A stretch of DNA of 31,396 nt from Methanobacteriota archaeon (GTDB lineage Archaea; Thermoplasmatota; Poseidoniia; MGIII; CG-Epi1). The position numbers and the translations under genes were made by a program. Location of the stretch: NCBI GenBank assembly GCA_014240055.1, contig JAAZXP010000006.1:1-31396 (forward strand), given 5' to 3'. Numbering within the stretch: the stretch's first letter is position 1; each line of letters opens with the position of its first letter. The notes under the pieces are model-generated. The model was given only the letters and a program-made list of their open reading frames with translations, made no database searches and was not told the origin of the DNA. Shown piece by piece: positions 1 to 7,070 of the stretch.

Positions 1-569
1 ACAGCGTTCTCAAGTATAAGGCTTCCCATGTTCTGTGGCAGTCTACCCCATTTCCTCTCGGCGAAATTATAAATTTGGATGAAGCGACATCAAAGTAAAA
101 TTTTTCAAAGGCCTCTGTTGACATATTTGCTTGTTGAGCCATAGATGAAGTAGGCCATCTCAATACAACCCACTTTGTATTTGCCACTCTCTCTTGAAAG
201 TGTACCTTTTGTAATAATTCAGATTGATATATCGCCATTTTATCGGAAGCCACATCAGACATCTCAGAGATATTCAGACTTCCTCTAAGTCCAATATATG
301 CGTCCATTTGCTCCATTCGATATTTTTCTACAGAGCCGATCAAACTCATATGATCTTCACTTGTTTCATTAATCAATTCTTTTAAAATTAAATTATTTTT
401 CCAAGTTACAAATGGTAAACCACCCGCTTTTCTTGCGGCTCTTATAGTTGCAATTACCATTTCCTGAGGTATATCAAAAGCTTCAATCAATACTTTTTCG
501 CCTTCTTTTAATGAACAAGAATGTGTGATTAGTAAATTTGCTAATTTTTCAAATTGTGGATTAATCATG
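1..569 (-). CDS. M29 (AmpS/AmpT-like) aminopeptidase N-terminus, running into glycosyltransferase-like sequence; partial
   Basis: The reading frame opens at the ATG at 567-569 and runs off the left edge, giving about 189 residues. Residues 1 to about 161 read as the N-terminal half of an M29 metallo-aminopeptidase: an FEKLANLLITHSCSLKEGEK-like opening, a stretch with RWPTSSMAQQANMSTEAF, then FYFDV. The family normally continues with a C-T-x-D-Y-x-K-M-type motif. Here, from about base 86 to base 1, the frame instead reads SSKFIISPRGNGVDCHRTWE, which matches the PRGNG-D-HR-WEAL motif of exostosin-like glycosyltransferases. The metal ligands of M29 lie in the C-terminal half and are not present. 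The gene follows gatD on the same strand after a 35-base gap. The N-terminal call is from remembered family sequence; the fusion is probably an assembly or amplification chimera rather than a real protein. Confidence 0.6.
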
Positions 570-604
570 TTTCATTATTAGAAGTGCAGTCTAAAGAGAT
601 TTCC

Positions 605-1867
605 TCACTTCATTTTTCTTGAATTAGAAATTTCACCTACTAAATTCTCACCCATCAGTTCGCGTATTCTATTTGGTCTATGTTTGGACAACCACATCAT
701 TTTTACAAGTGCAGTTTCAGGAAGAATATCATAAGCTTCTATGACTCCTTTTTCACTTAGTTCTCTACCATTTCTATAAACATTCAAGTTTGTAGTTCCA
801 GAAAGGCATTGACTAGTCATAGCGACTGGAATATCTTTTGCAGTTTTACCAACAATATCTAATAGTTCAGATTTTATGTGACCTAATCCAGTTCCAGCGA
901 TTACAATTCCATTTTTACCAGACGTCATTTTTTGCCAATCTTCTTCATTAAGACCAGGATGTGACCACACCATTCCAATATTATTATCAAAACCAGCTTC
1001 CAAAATTGTTTCTTTACTAGTTGGTTTATATTTTTGTTTCCACTCTATATTCTTACTGACAATACCCAATGGCAATTCGTTTGGAGAAGTAAAAGCATCT
1101 CTTTTAGATGTATGGCTTTTCCTTGTTCGATTTCCCCTCCAGATTGCTACAGTTTTATCGTTAGTAGTTTCATGCATAGCTATGCAAACTTCTCCTATAT
1201 CGCTCATTGCAGTTTTTGCAGCTCCTGCCAAATTTAAATGAGCATCACTAGAAGGCCTGTCTGGACTTCTTTGAGATCCTGTAAAAACTATAGGATGTGC
1301 AATTTCAGGCAATTGAAATGATAATGCAGCTGCGGAATAAGCCATAGTATCGGTACCATGTGCTATGACTATTCCATGTTTTTTACTATCATGAATTTCC
1401 TTTACCTTTTTTGCAATATCTTCCCAATGTGATGGATTCATATCTTCAGAAGCTAAAGAAAATAAGGGTATGGCATTTATGTTAGCAATCTCATCTAAAG
1501 ATTTTACGGAGTTAACCAATTGCTCGGCAGTAATAGCTGGACTAACAGCTCCAGTTTTATAGTCTACAAATGAGGCAATAGTCCCTCCCGTACCTAAAAT
1601 AGTTATATTTCCTAAATTCTCGTTATTAATTTTTCTAACTGGAGAATAATCAGTTTGTTTTGCTTTAGATAATATAGTCATTTTTGCACCTTCCATAGAC
1701 ACTCCAATGTTATATCCATTATCGAGTTTAATCATGATTATATGTTCACCAGAAAATTTATGTTTAGGTAGAATCAACCCCTCATAAGTTAGGGTCTCCG
1801 TTTCTATTCTAACTTTATCGTGAACTTCAGCTCCGTTGTCTTGAATAAACTTTTCCGCCGTAGGCAT
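605..1867 (-). CDS. gatD: Glutamyl-tRNA(Gln) amidotransferase subunit D
   Basis: GatD is the glutaminase subunit of the archaeal GatDE amidotransferase, which converts Glu-tRNA(Gln) to Gln-tRNA(Gln) in the cytoplasm. The 420-aa protein has the usual length. Residues 16-66 form the small beta-barrel N-terminal domain. From residue 88 it is an L-asparaginase-type domain, with LGTGGTIAS (91-99), AHGTDTMAY (169-177), FTGSQRSPDRPSSDAH (195-210) and RTRKSHTSKRDAF (247-259). By alignment with known GatD the catalytic residues are T96, T172, D173 and K250, all present. The partner gatE is not in this window. The ATG at 1865-1867 lies 26 bases from an AT box shared with the divergent HEAT gene, so the transcript is probably leaderless. 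Confidence 0.95.
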   Translation of the reverse strand: MPTAEKFIQDNGAEVHDKVRIETETLTYEGLILPKHKFSGEHIIMIKLDNGYNIGVSMEGAKMTILSKAKQTDYSPVRKINNENLGNITILGTGGTIASFVDYKTGAVSPAITAEQLVNSVKSLDEIANINAIPLFSLASEDMNPSHWEDIAKKVKEIHDSKKHGIVIAHGTDTMAYSAAALSFQLPEIAHPIVFTGSQRSPDRPSSDAHLNLAGAAKTAMSDIGEVCIAMHETTNDKTVAIWRGNRTRKSHTSKRDAFTSPNELPLGIVSKNIEWKQKYKPTSKETILEAGFDNNIGMVWSHPGLNEEDWQKMTSGKNGIVIAGTGLGHIKSELLDIVGKTAKDIPVAMTSQCLSGTTNLNVYRNGRELSEKGVIEAYDILPETALVKMMWLSKHRPNRIRELMGENLVGEISNSRKMK

Positions 1868-1885
1868 ATTCCTTCATTCAAGCGG

Positions 1886-1899
1886 AGGTTTATTACTAT
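1886..1899. promoter_or_regulatory. Single central AT box between gatD and the HEAT-repeat gene
   Basis: The gap between the gatD ATG (1867, minus) and the HEAT-gene GTG (1919, plus) is 51 bases. One AT-rich box, TTTATTACTATA at about 1889-1900, lies in the middle. Its centre near 1893 is 26 bases from both start codons, the normal archaeal distance from TATA box to transcription start. Both transcripts would then begin at or within a base or two of their start codon. This is inferred from position only. Confidence 0.55.
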
Positions 1900-1918
1900 A
1901 CATCCCCTATGGGTTTAT

Positions 1919-2971
1919 GTGGGTTTAAGAGACAGATTCCAGAATCTCAAGGAAAGTGTAAGCCAGTGGACTGAAGATATAAGTGGTAATTCACCAGACA
2001 AAAAGATAGAAAAAAATTTAGTAGAAATGGAGAGTGGTTCAGAAATAGCAAGAACTGCTGCCGTTAAAGCTCTCGTAATCCAAGCTCAAATTGATGAAAA
2101 ATGGTTAAATCCCATCATTAATTCTTTTACAAGAGTTCTTCCAAAGCAACCAGGGACTACTCAAGAAGCCATTATTGACGGTTTAATGGAATTGCGTAAG
2201 CATAGCCCATCCAAAGACAAAGAAATTTTTGAAGCCCTGCAACGAACATTCGATAGTCCTCATCCAAGTGTGCGTAGTAAAGTAGTAGAAATTTGGACTC
2301 GTTTTTCACTTAAGTCTAATGCTAAAGAGAGCGATACTATATCCGATTTATTTGAAATATTAAGCGATGAAGATAAAGATGTTAGATATCAAACACAAGA
2401 ATCATTGATAAAAATTTTAAATACAGTACCTAAGGCCGCATTACCACAATTAAAGAAGGCATTGAGCGATGATGACTGGAGAGTTGTTTACCATTCAATA
2501 GTAATCTTGACAAATTTTGCTAAGAAACATCCAGGCCCTTCAGTGGCTTTGGCTCCAGAAGTAATTAAGGCATTTAATTCAGGAGAACGTTTGAAGGAAA
2601 GAGCTGCAGATTGTATTGGAATTCTTGGACTTTCAAATCCAGAAGCAATGAAACCAGCAGTTCCAGGTTTAATCAAGGGTATTGAGAGTAAATCTTCTGA
2701 GCTTCGAAAAGCTTCTTCAAAAGCAATTGGTAGAATAGGAAGTAAAAATGCAATGGTAGTTTACCATGCCGTCCCTAAATTGGCCAAAGCACTCAAAAAT
2801 GATGATTGGTATATTCATGTTGAAGTTGTTAAGGCATTAGGTTATATTGGATCTAACAAACCAGCTTTAGTTAAACCACATTTAGAAATAATACGCAATC
2901 GAACTAAAACAGGAGCTGAACGGAATATTTGTCAAGCTGCAGAGTGGGCTCTCAAAAAGGCTGGAGGATAA
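1919..2971 (+). CDS. HEAT-repeat protein
   Basis: This predicted soluble alpha-solenoid is about 350 aa and consists of consecutive helical pairs of roughly 35-40 residues. Repeated units end in motifs such as DEDKDVRYQTQESLIKIL, DDDWRVVYHSIVILTNFAKK, SSELRKASSKAIGRIGSKN and DDWYIHVEVVKALGYIG, typical of HEAT/PBS-lyase-like repeats used as protein-binding scaffolds. There is no signal peptide or catalytic motif. I chose the GTG at 1919 over the upstream ATG at 1820 because the ATG lies inside gatD and encodes an unrelated basic stretch, while the GTG sits 26 bases from the AT box. The TAA is followed directly by the ATG of rlmE, so the two are probably cotranscribed; a role near rRNA modification or ribosome assembly is only suggested by that. 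Confidence 0.8.
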   Translation: MGLRDRFQNLKESVSQWTEDISGNSPDKKIEKNLVEMESGSEIARTAAVKALVIQAQIDEKWLNPIINSFTRVLPKQPGTTQEAIIDGLMELRKHSPSKDKEIFEALQRTFDSPHPSVRSKVVEIWTRFSLKSNAKESDTISDLFEILSDEDKDVRYQTQESLIKILNTVPKAALPQLKKALSDDDWRVVYHSIVILTNFAKKHPGPSVALAPEVIKAFNSGERLKERAADCIGILGLSNPEAMKPAVPGLIKGIESKSSELRKASSKAIGRIGSKNAMVVYHAVPKLAKALKNDDWYIHVEVVKALGYIGSNKPALVKPHLEIIRNRTKTGAERNICQAAEWALKKAGG

Positions 2972-3562
2972 ATGCCAGGTCAAGGTCGGCAAGGCCGTAC
3001 GGATGCCTTTCAAAGAAAAGCTAGACGAGAAGGATATCGAGCACGTTCGGCATACAAATTAATGGATATTCAAAAGCGAAGTAAAATTTTCAAGAAAGGT
3101 AGTATCGTTTTAGATTTGGGTGCTGCACCTGGTGGGTGGTCACAAGTGGCTTTAGAATTCATGGAAGAAGAAGGTAAACTTGTTGGAGTTGATCTTCAGC
3201 ATATTTTACCTCTTAAAGGGGCTACATTCATTCAAGGAGATCTTCGAGATAAGGATATTAGAGAAGAATTACAAAAGTTAATTCCTAAAGCTGATGTTGT
3301 AATATCCGATATGAGTCCTAATTTATCTGGTACTTACTCAATAGATCAAGCACGTTCTGTTGAGTTATCTTCTTTAGCTCTCGAAATTGCCGCAGAAAGA
3401 AATGCCCAATCTTTCGTAGTCAAAGTATTCGAAGGTTCCGATTTCCAAGAATTCCGTAAAGCAGTCAAAGCTGAGTTTGGTTCAGTACGAACACTTTCTC
3501 CTGAAGCTTCTAGAAAACAATCTAGTGAAGTTTATTTGATTGCTAAAAGGAAATATAGATGA
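2972..3562 (+). CDS. rlmE: RlmE/FtsJ-family 2'-O-ribose RNA methyltransferase
   Basis: RlmE-type enzymes use S-adenosylmethionine to methylate the 2'-OH of a uridine in large-subunit rRNA; related archaeal proteins may act on rRNA or tRNA. The 196-aa Rossmann protein carries SAYKLMDI (26-33), the SAM-binding motif DLGAAPGGWSQ (48-58), ISDMSPNLSG (111-120), VVKVFEG (149-155) and KQSSEVYLIAK (182-192). The K-D-K-E catalytic tetrad is visible as K29, D113, K151 and E186. The start abuts the HEAT-gene stop with no spacing, and the TGA overlaps the next ATG by four bases, so the four-gene run is translationally coupled. The family call is firm; the exact nucleotide is unknown. Confidence 0.93.
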   Translation: MPGQGRQGRTDAFQRKARREGYRARSAYKLMDIQKRSKIFKKGSIVLDLGAAPGGWSQVALEFMEEEGKLVGVDLQHILPLKGATFIQGDLRDKDIREELQKLIPKADVVISDMSPNLSGTYSIDQARSVELSSLALEIAAERNAQSFVVKVFEGSDFQEFRKAVKAEFGSVRTLSPEASRKQSSEVYLIAKRKYR

Positions 3563-4233
3563 AATTAGGAATTTTATTCTCAGGTGGTAAAGATTCGTAT
3601 CTGGCTCTCCAGTATGCTTCAGAAGAAAACGAAATTAGTTGTCTTTTAACATTGGAATCTAAAAAAGAGGATAGTTGGATGTTTCATACTCCTGCAATAG
3701 AGTGGACAAAACTTCAAGCTGAAGCAATGGGACTTAATCACCTTACTAAAGAAACAAGTGGCATCAAAGAAGAAGAATTAGGAGATTTGAAAAGTATTAT
3801 TGAATCTGCAGTTTCTAAACATTCAATAGAGGGAATTGTTACAGGGGCGCTTGCATCAGTTTATCAATCTACAAGAATTCAAAAAATTTGTAATGAATTG
3901 AATTTATGGTGTTTCAACCCATTATGGCAAATGCCACAAAATGTTCTTCTTCAGGAATTAATTTCTAATAATATAGAATCAATTATAACTGGAGTTGCCG
4001 CAGAGCCATTTGATGCTTCTTGGTTAGGACGCCCTATTGATTCAAACTGTATCGATAATTTGTTGACTTTAGAATCAAGTCACAGGATAAATCCGGCAGG
4101 AGAAGGAGGAGAAATTGAATCTTTCGTAATTAATGCACCCTTATTTACTAAATCCATCTCTGTTACTAAATCTCAAAAATATTATTCAAATTTTTCGGGG
4201 CGTTTAGAAATCCAAGAGGCTTTTTTACAATGA
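3559..4233 (+). CDS. dph6: Diphthine-ammonia ligase (diphthamide synthetase)
   Basis: Dph6 performs the last step of diphthamide synthesis on elongation factor 2: ATP-dependent amidation of diphthine. The 224-aa protein begins with the PP-loop SGGKDS (8-13) of the ATP-pyrophosphatase superfamily. It continues with the family's EDSWMFHTPAIEWTKLQAEA region, GIVTGALASVYQSTR, FNPLWQMPQ, GVAAEPFDASWLGR and a closing INPAGEGGEIESFV segment, all hallmarks of the MJ0570/Dph6 family. It overlaps rlmE by four bases and its own stop overlaps the next gene by four bases. That next gene is a glutamine amidotransferase, suggestive because Dph6 needs ammonia. EF2 itself and the other dph genes are outside the window. 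Confidence 0.92.
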   Translation: MKLGILFSGGKDSYLALQYASEENEISCLLTLESKKEDSWMFHTPAIEWTKLQAEAMGLNHLTKETSGIKEEELGDLKSIIESAVSKHSIEGIVTGALASVYQSTRIQKICNELNLWCFNPLWQMPQNVLLQELISNNIESIITGVAAEPFDASWLGRPIDSNCIDNLLTLESSHRINPAGEGGEIESFVINAPLFTKSISVTKSQKYYSNFSGRLEIQEAFLQ

Positions 4234-4766
4234 GTATTCTTTTAGTATCGACTTGTGATAATAAATTAAGTGAAAGAGAATTTACTAATCCAATCTCTCG
4301 AATTATAGGAGATAATCACGAAACATTACATTATACTCAATGTACAAGTGATAACATCTCACAGTTTGATAAAATTATTATCTGTGGAACTTCTTTGAAA
4401 GATACATCCTATATTAAAAATTTCGATAATTTCAGGAAACTTTTTTATGATTTTGAAGGTTCGATTCTTGGTATTTGTTCAGGAATGCACATAGTATGTT
4501 CTATATTTGGTAGCAAAATAGTTGGAAATAGAGAGATAGGTATGTTCGAAGTTGAAGTATTGAATAAAAATCCACTTTGTGAAAAAAGCTTTCAAGCGTA
4601 TAATATACATAATTACTCAGTTAAAGATTTAGAAAATTTTACTGTATTGGCAAAAACCGATACAACGCCTCAGATTGTTAAGCACAATAGTAAGGATGTA
4701 TTTGGCATTTCTTTCCATCCGGAAGTCCGAAATGAAAATATATTATTAAATTATTTACTAATTTAA
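4230..4766 (+). CDS. Class I glutamine amidotransferase (stand-alone glutaminase)
   Basis: The 178-aa protein has a complete class I amidotransferase triad: nucleophile C83 in GICSGMH (81-87), and H163 and E165 in FHPEV (162-166). The usual nucleophile-elbow sequence G-x-C-x-G is kept, but the residue after GM is His rather than Gln. Such domains hydrolyse glutamine and pass ammonia to a synthetase partner. It is not fused to a synthetase. The size and the ICGTSLKD motif recall archaeal GMP-synthase or anthranilate-type subunits, but I cannot assign it to either. Its ATG overlaps the dph6 stop (ATGA), so Dph6 is the obvious candidate partner. The stop shares four bases with the convergent coiled-coil gene. 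Confidence 0.82.
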   Translation: MSILLVSTCDNKLSEREFTNPISRIIGDNHETLHYTQCTSDNISQFDKIIICGTSLKDTSYIKNFDNFRKLFYDFEGSILGICSGMHIVCSIFGSKIVGNREIGMFEVEVLNKNPLCEKSFQAYNIHNYSVKDLENFTVLAKTDTTPQIVKHNSKDVFGISFHPEVRNENILLNYLLI

Positions 4767-5467
4767 AGGTTTTTGGCCCCAGCTACTACTTTGCTAGCAC
4801 TTAGTTTTGTAAATCCGATAACACTTGAGACGTCATCTAAACTTGCAGCTTTTAAATCATCAACAGTATGGAAGCCAGAATCATAGAGATTTTCTGCTTT
4901 GATAGTTCCTAAGCCTTTGATTTTTGAAACAGCTTCAACAAATTCTGGTTTTCCACCACCAGGTCCGCTAGTTTTACCAACTGCGGGAAATTTTCCAGCT
5001 TGAATGCTACGCCATTCTTTGATTACTTCAGATATTGATTCTAAACTACTAACATTTAGATTGAACCAGCTGTCTCTTGCGTGTAATGATTTTCTGGCAA
5101 GGTCTAGTTCATCTTCCATTTCTTGAGTTATTGAAAGAAGTCGATCATATTTTTCGGTTTGATCGTTCATAGTATCTTCCATTACTTTAATTCTCGGTTC
5201 ATATTCAGCTTCAACTTTTCCCTGTCGTTGTCTTTCAATTTCCATATCACGAAGTTTAGTATCTCTTTCCATTAATAATTCTTGTAAAGAAGTAATCATA
5301 GTTTGTTTAGTTTCTATGTCAGCTTCTAGAAAATTAATACGATCTAATGCGGCATTCAAATCTTTTTCTTGTTGTTCATATGCGTCCCAAAGTTTTTCTA
5401 ATCTTTGTTGTTCTAGACTTAGGCTGCTTTCTATTTGAGCAAATTTTTCTTCATTTTCAAGATCCAT
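4763..5467 (-). CDS. Coiled-coil protein with C-terminal helix-hairpin-helix domain
   Basis: I do not recognise a named family. From the ATG at 5467 the protein is about 234 aa. Residues 5 to about 150 are a long charged heptad-rich coiled coil (LEKLWDAYEQQEKDLNAAL..., LRDMEIERQRQGKVE...). A short Gly/Pro linker (GKTSGPGGGKP) follows. The last 55 residues form a helix-hairpin-helix unit with KIKGLGTIKAENLYDSGFHT and SSVIGFTKLSASKVVAGA, the type that binds the DNA or RNA backbone. A GTG at 5494 would add nine residues, but the ATG at 5467 has a GGAG eight bases upstream and lies 39 bases from an AT box, so I prefer it. A nucleic-acid-binding structural protein is a reasonable guess. Confidence 0.75.
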   Translation of the reverse strand: MDLENEEKFAQIESSLSLEQQRLEKLWDAYEQQEKDLNAALDRINFLEADIETKQTMITSLQELLMERDTKLRDMEIERQRQGKVEAEYEPRIKVMEDTMNDQTEKYDRLLSITQEMEDELDLARKSLHARDSWFNLNVSSLESISEVIKEWRSIQAGKFPAVGKTSGPGGGKPEFVEAVSKIKGLGTIKAENLYDSGFHTVDDLKAASLDDVSSVIGFTKLSASKVVAGAKNL

Positions 5468-5500
5468 ATTGATTACTCCTACGTTAATGACCACGCTACC

Positions 5501-5511
5501 TATTATATAAT
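5501..5511. promoter_or_regulatory. Near-palindromic TATA box between the coiled-coil gene and Cgi121
   Basis: TATTATATAAT reads almost the same on both strands. Its centre, near 5506, is 27 bases from the GTG at 5533 (leaderless Cgi121) and 39 bases from the ATG at 5467 (a short leader of about 13 bases carrying GGAG for the coiled-coil gene). One box could serve both genes. Position-based inference. Confidence 0.6.
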
Positions 5512-5532
5512 CTGCTCTGTCGATTGAGTTTT

Positions 5533-6000
5533 GTGGAAATAGTAGTAGGTAGTGGTAAATTACGCATCCAAGACATTGATAAACTTAAATCACTTATCAA
5601 TTCGAATTTTGGAATAATAAATCCAGAATGTGTTTGTGGTTATTTCCATCTTAAACAAGCTGCCTTTCTTGCAGACAATGCCCATAATGGAAATTATAAT
5701 TTGTCCAAGGACAGATCGACTGAAGTTTTACTATATTTAACGTCTCAGAGACAAATATCCAAGGCAATTAAAATAGGCGGTATAGATAAAGATACCAAGT
5801 CAGTCGCTTGGGTTTCTTTTGGTAAGCCTCCTTTAGACTTCTTAGATATGATAGAAATTGATGATTCAATTATTTCAGAGAATTCATTTGATTATTCAAC
5901 TCTTAATCTAGACAAGTCCATTGTTGACAACATGTCGTTTGAAGAAAAACAAAAAATCGTTATGACTAAAACAGCTACTTTATCGGTTCAACCTCGTTGA
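5533..6000 (+). CDS. cgi121: KEOPS complex subunit Cgi121
   Basis: Cgi121 is the regulatory, tRNA-3'-end-binding subunit of the KEOPS complex, which makes threonylcarbamoyl-adenosine (t6A) at position 37 of ANN-decoding tRNAs. The protein of about 155 aa shows the family core: KQAAFLADNAHNGNYNLSK followed by STEVLLYLTSQRQISKAIKIGGI and VAWVSFG. Length fits the family. Two starts are possible: TTG at 5524 or GTG at 5533. The TTG lies only 18 bases from the centre of the TATA box, upstream of any normal transcription start, so the GTG is preferred. The other KEOPS genes (kae1, bud32, pcc1) are not here. A hairpin-forming sequence follows the stop. Confidence 0.85.
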   Translation: MEIVVGSGKLRIQDIDKLKSLINSNFGIINPECVCGYFHLKQAAFLADNAHNGNYNLSKDRSTEVLLYLTSQRQISKAIKIGGIDKDTKSVAWVSFGKPPLDFLDMIEIDDSIISENSFDYSTLNLDKSIVDNMSFEEKQKIVMTKTATLSVQPR

Positions 6001-6001
6001 A

Positions 6002-6024
6002 AGTTAAGTTTTTTTAACCTAACT
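6002..6024 (+). promoter_or_regulatory. Imperfect hairpin with T-run overlapping the ferritin-like gene promoter
   Basis: Two 9-base arms (6002-6010 and 6016-6024) pair at eight of nine positions around a loop of five Ts, directly after the Cgi121 stop. The T-rich centre TTTTTTTAACC (6009-6019) is centred 26 bases before the ATG at 6039, so the same bases are well placed as the TATA box of the next gene. It may act as terminator, promoter or both. Confidence 0.4.
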
Positions 6025-6038
6025 AATAATCCTTAGTT

Positions 6039-6449
6039 ATGTCAAACTCAGAATTAATTGAGAAACTCAATGGCGGTCTTGGGTGGGAATTGCGTGCAGC
6101 AGCACTTTATTCGCACTATTCAGCCTATATTAGAGGCATCAACAGACTTCATCTCAAGCCTTTTTTTGATGAAGAAGCAAGTGAATCCCATACACATGCA
6201 GAGGCAGTCAGAGCCGCTATCGTTAAGTTAGGGGGCGTTGCAGTAACTGATAGAGATTCTACAGAGATAGTCCACACTACAGATTACAAGATTATGTTAA
6301 CTGAATCGCTTAGAACAGAGCAGAAAGCAGCAGAAGGGTATGAGGAAGTATTGGCTTTGATTAAAGATGATGAAGAGATGTATGATTCGATTGAGCAAAT
6401 TTATTTTCAAGAACTTCGCTCAGTTGAAGAAGTAACTCAACTTTTGTAG
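6039..6449 (+). CDS. Ferritin-like four-helix protein (bacterioferritin/Dps-like)
   Basis: The 136-aa all-helical protein fits the ferritin-like fold, with four helix segments: about 3-33, 37-65, 80-109 and 111-136. Candidate diiron ligands are E17 (GWELRAAALYSHY), H53 (SESHTHAEAV), E94 (SLRTEQKAAEGYEE) and E125 (YFQELRS). In bacterioferritin each of helices two and four carries an E-x-x-H pair. Here the second-helix Glu position aligns best with S50, with E49 one residue off, and the fourth-helix His position is S128. Whether a full diiron site exists is therefore uncertain. Iron storage or oxidative-stress protection is the family role. The gene stands alone, with its AT box 26 bases before the ATG, and ends five bases from the convergent aquaporin gene. 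Confidence 0.72.
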   Translation: MSNSELIEKLNGGLGWELRAAALYSHYSAYIRGINRLHLKPFFDEEASESHTHAEAVRAAIVKLGGVAVTDRDSTEIVHTTDYKIMLTESLRTEQKAAEGYEEVLALIKDDEEMYDSIEQIYFQELRSVEEVTQLL

Positions 6450-6454
6450 CTAGG

Positions 6455-7051
6455 TTATTGGTCAATTATATTCTCTTTAATTGCCCAACCTATAAAACAT
6501 CCAATAAAGGATCCAATAATTCCAAATATTACTAAATCATTTCCATCTCCAATTACTTCTCCTAAATTTACACCTGGATTAACTTCGTAAAAAGCAGTCA
6601 TTGAAACAACGAATACAGTAGCTCCAATAGACATTGGGTCTTGAGACGTTAATAGCGAATATACAAAGAATGCTGTGCCAATCACGGCAGCCATCATTAG
6701 AGCTAAATCGTCTTCAAAGATAGAATCACTAGTTCCAGGATTGAGTGCTTTGAATAATATGAATCCTAGAGATGCTCCCGTAATTTGGGCAATAATATAG
6801 GCTATAGAGTCATCTAAGCTCATTTTACCTGATAACCAAATTGGAAGAGTAATTATTGGGTTTAAATGACATCCAGAAACAGGTCCAAGAGTGTGTACAA
6901 GTACTAGTAAAGTAAGGCCTAAAGTTAATGCCCCTTCGAATAACATATTATTATTCTTTAAATTTATAAAACTAACATATCCAAAAAAAACTAAAAAGAA
7001 AGTTCCCATTAATTCTGCGCTGACAGCTTTCCAGTTTGTATCTGCAAACAT
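6455..7051 (-). CDS. Aquaporin/MIP-family channel with altered pore motifs
   Basis: The 198-aa hydrophobic protein has the six-segment, two-half MIP plan. It opens with SAELMGTFFLVFFG (11-24), which carries the conserved first-helix Glu. The first half-helix is GCHLNPIITLP (60-70), and the second-half equivalent is YEVNPGVNLGEVIG (155-168). Canonical members have NPA in both places and Arg right after the second. Here they are NPI and NPG, followed by V161, so the selectivity-filter Arg appears to be missing. At 198 aa it is shorter than most aquaporins (about 230-280). A water, glycerol or other small-solute channel in the cytoplasmic membrane is the family role; the substrate cannot be predicted. 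The ATG lies 25 bases from an AT box shared with the divergent aminotransferase. Confidence 0.8.
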   Translation of the reverse strand: MFADTNWKAVSAELMGTFFLVFFGYVSFINLKNNNMLFEGALTLGLTLLVLVHTLGPVSGCHLNPIITLPIWLSGKMSLDDSIAYIIAQITGASLGFILFKALNPGTSDSIFEDDLALMMAAVIGTAFFVYSLLTSQDPMSIGATVFVVSMTAFYEVNPGVNLGEVIGDGNDLVIFGIIGSFIGCFIGWAIKENIIDQ

Positions 7052-7070
7052 AATTTAACATTCAGGCACT

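Noticed and set aside
1820..1918. Longer HEAT-protein start at ATG 1820
   Set aside because: It lies within gatD, encodes an unlikely basic stretch (LFRRRHIPSFKRR), and would precede the promoter that fits the GTG at 1919.
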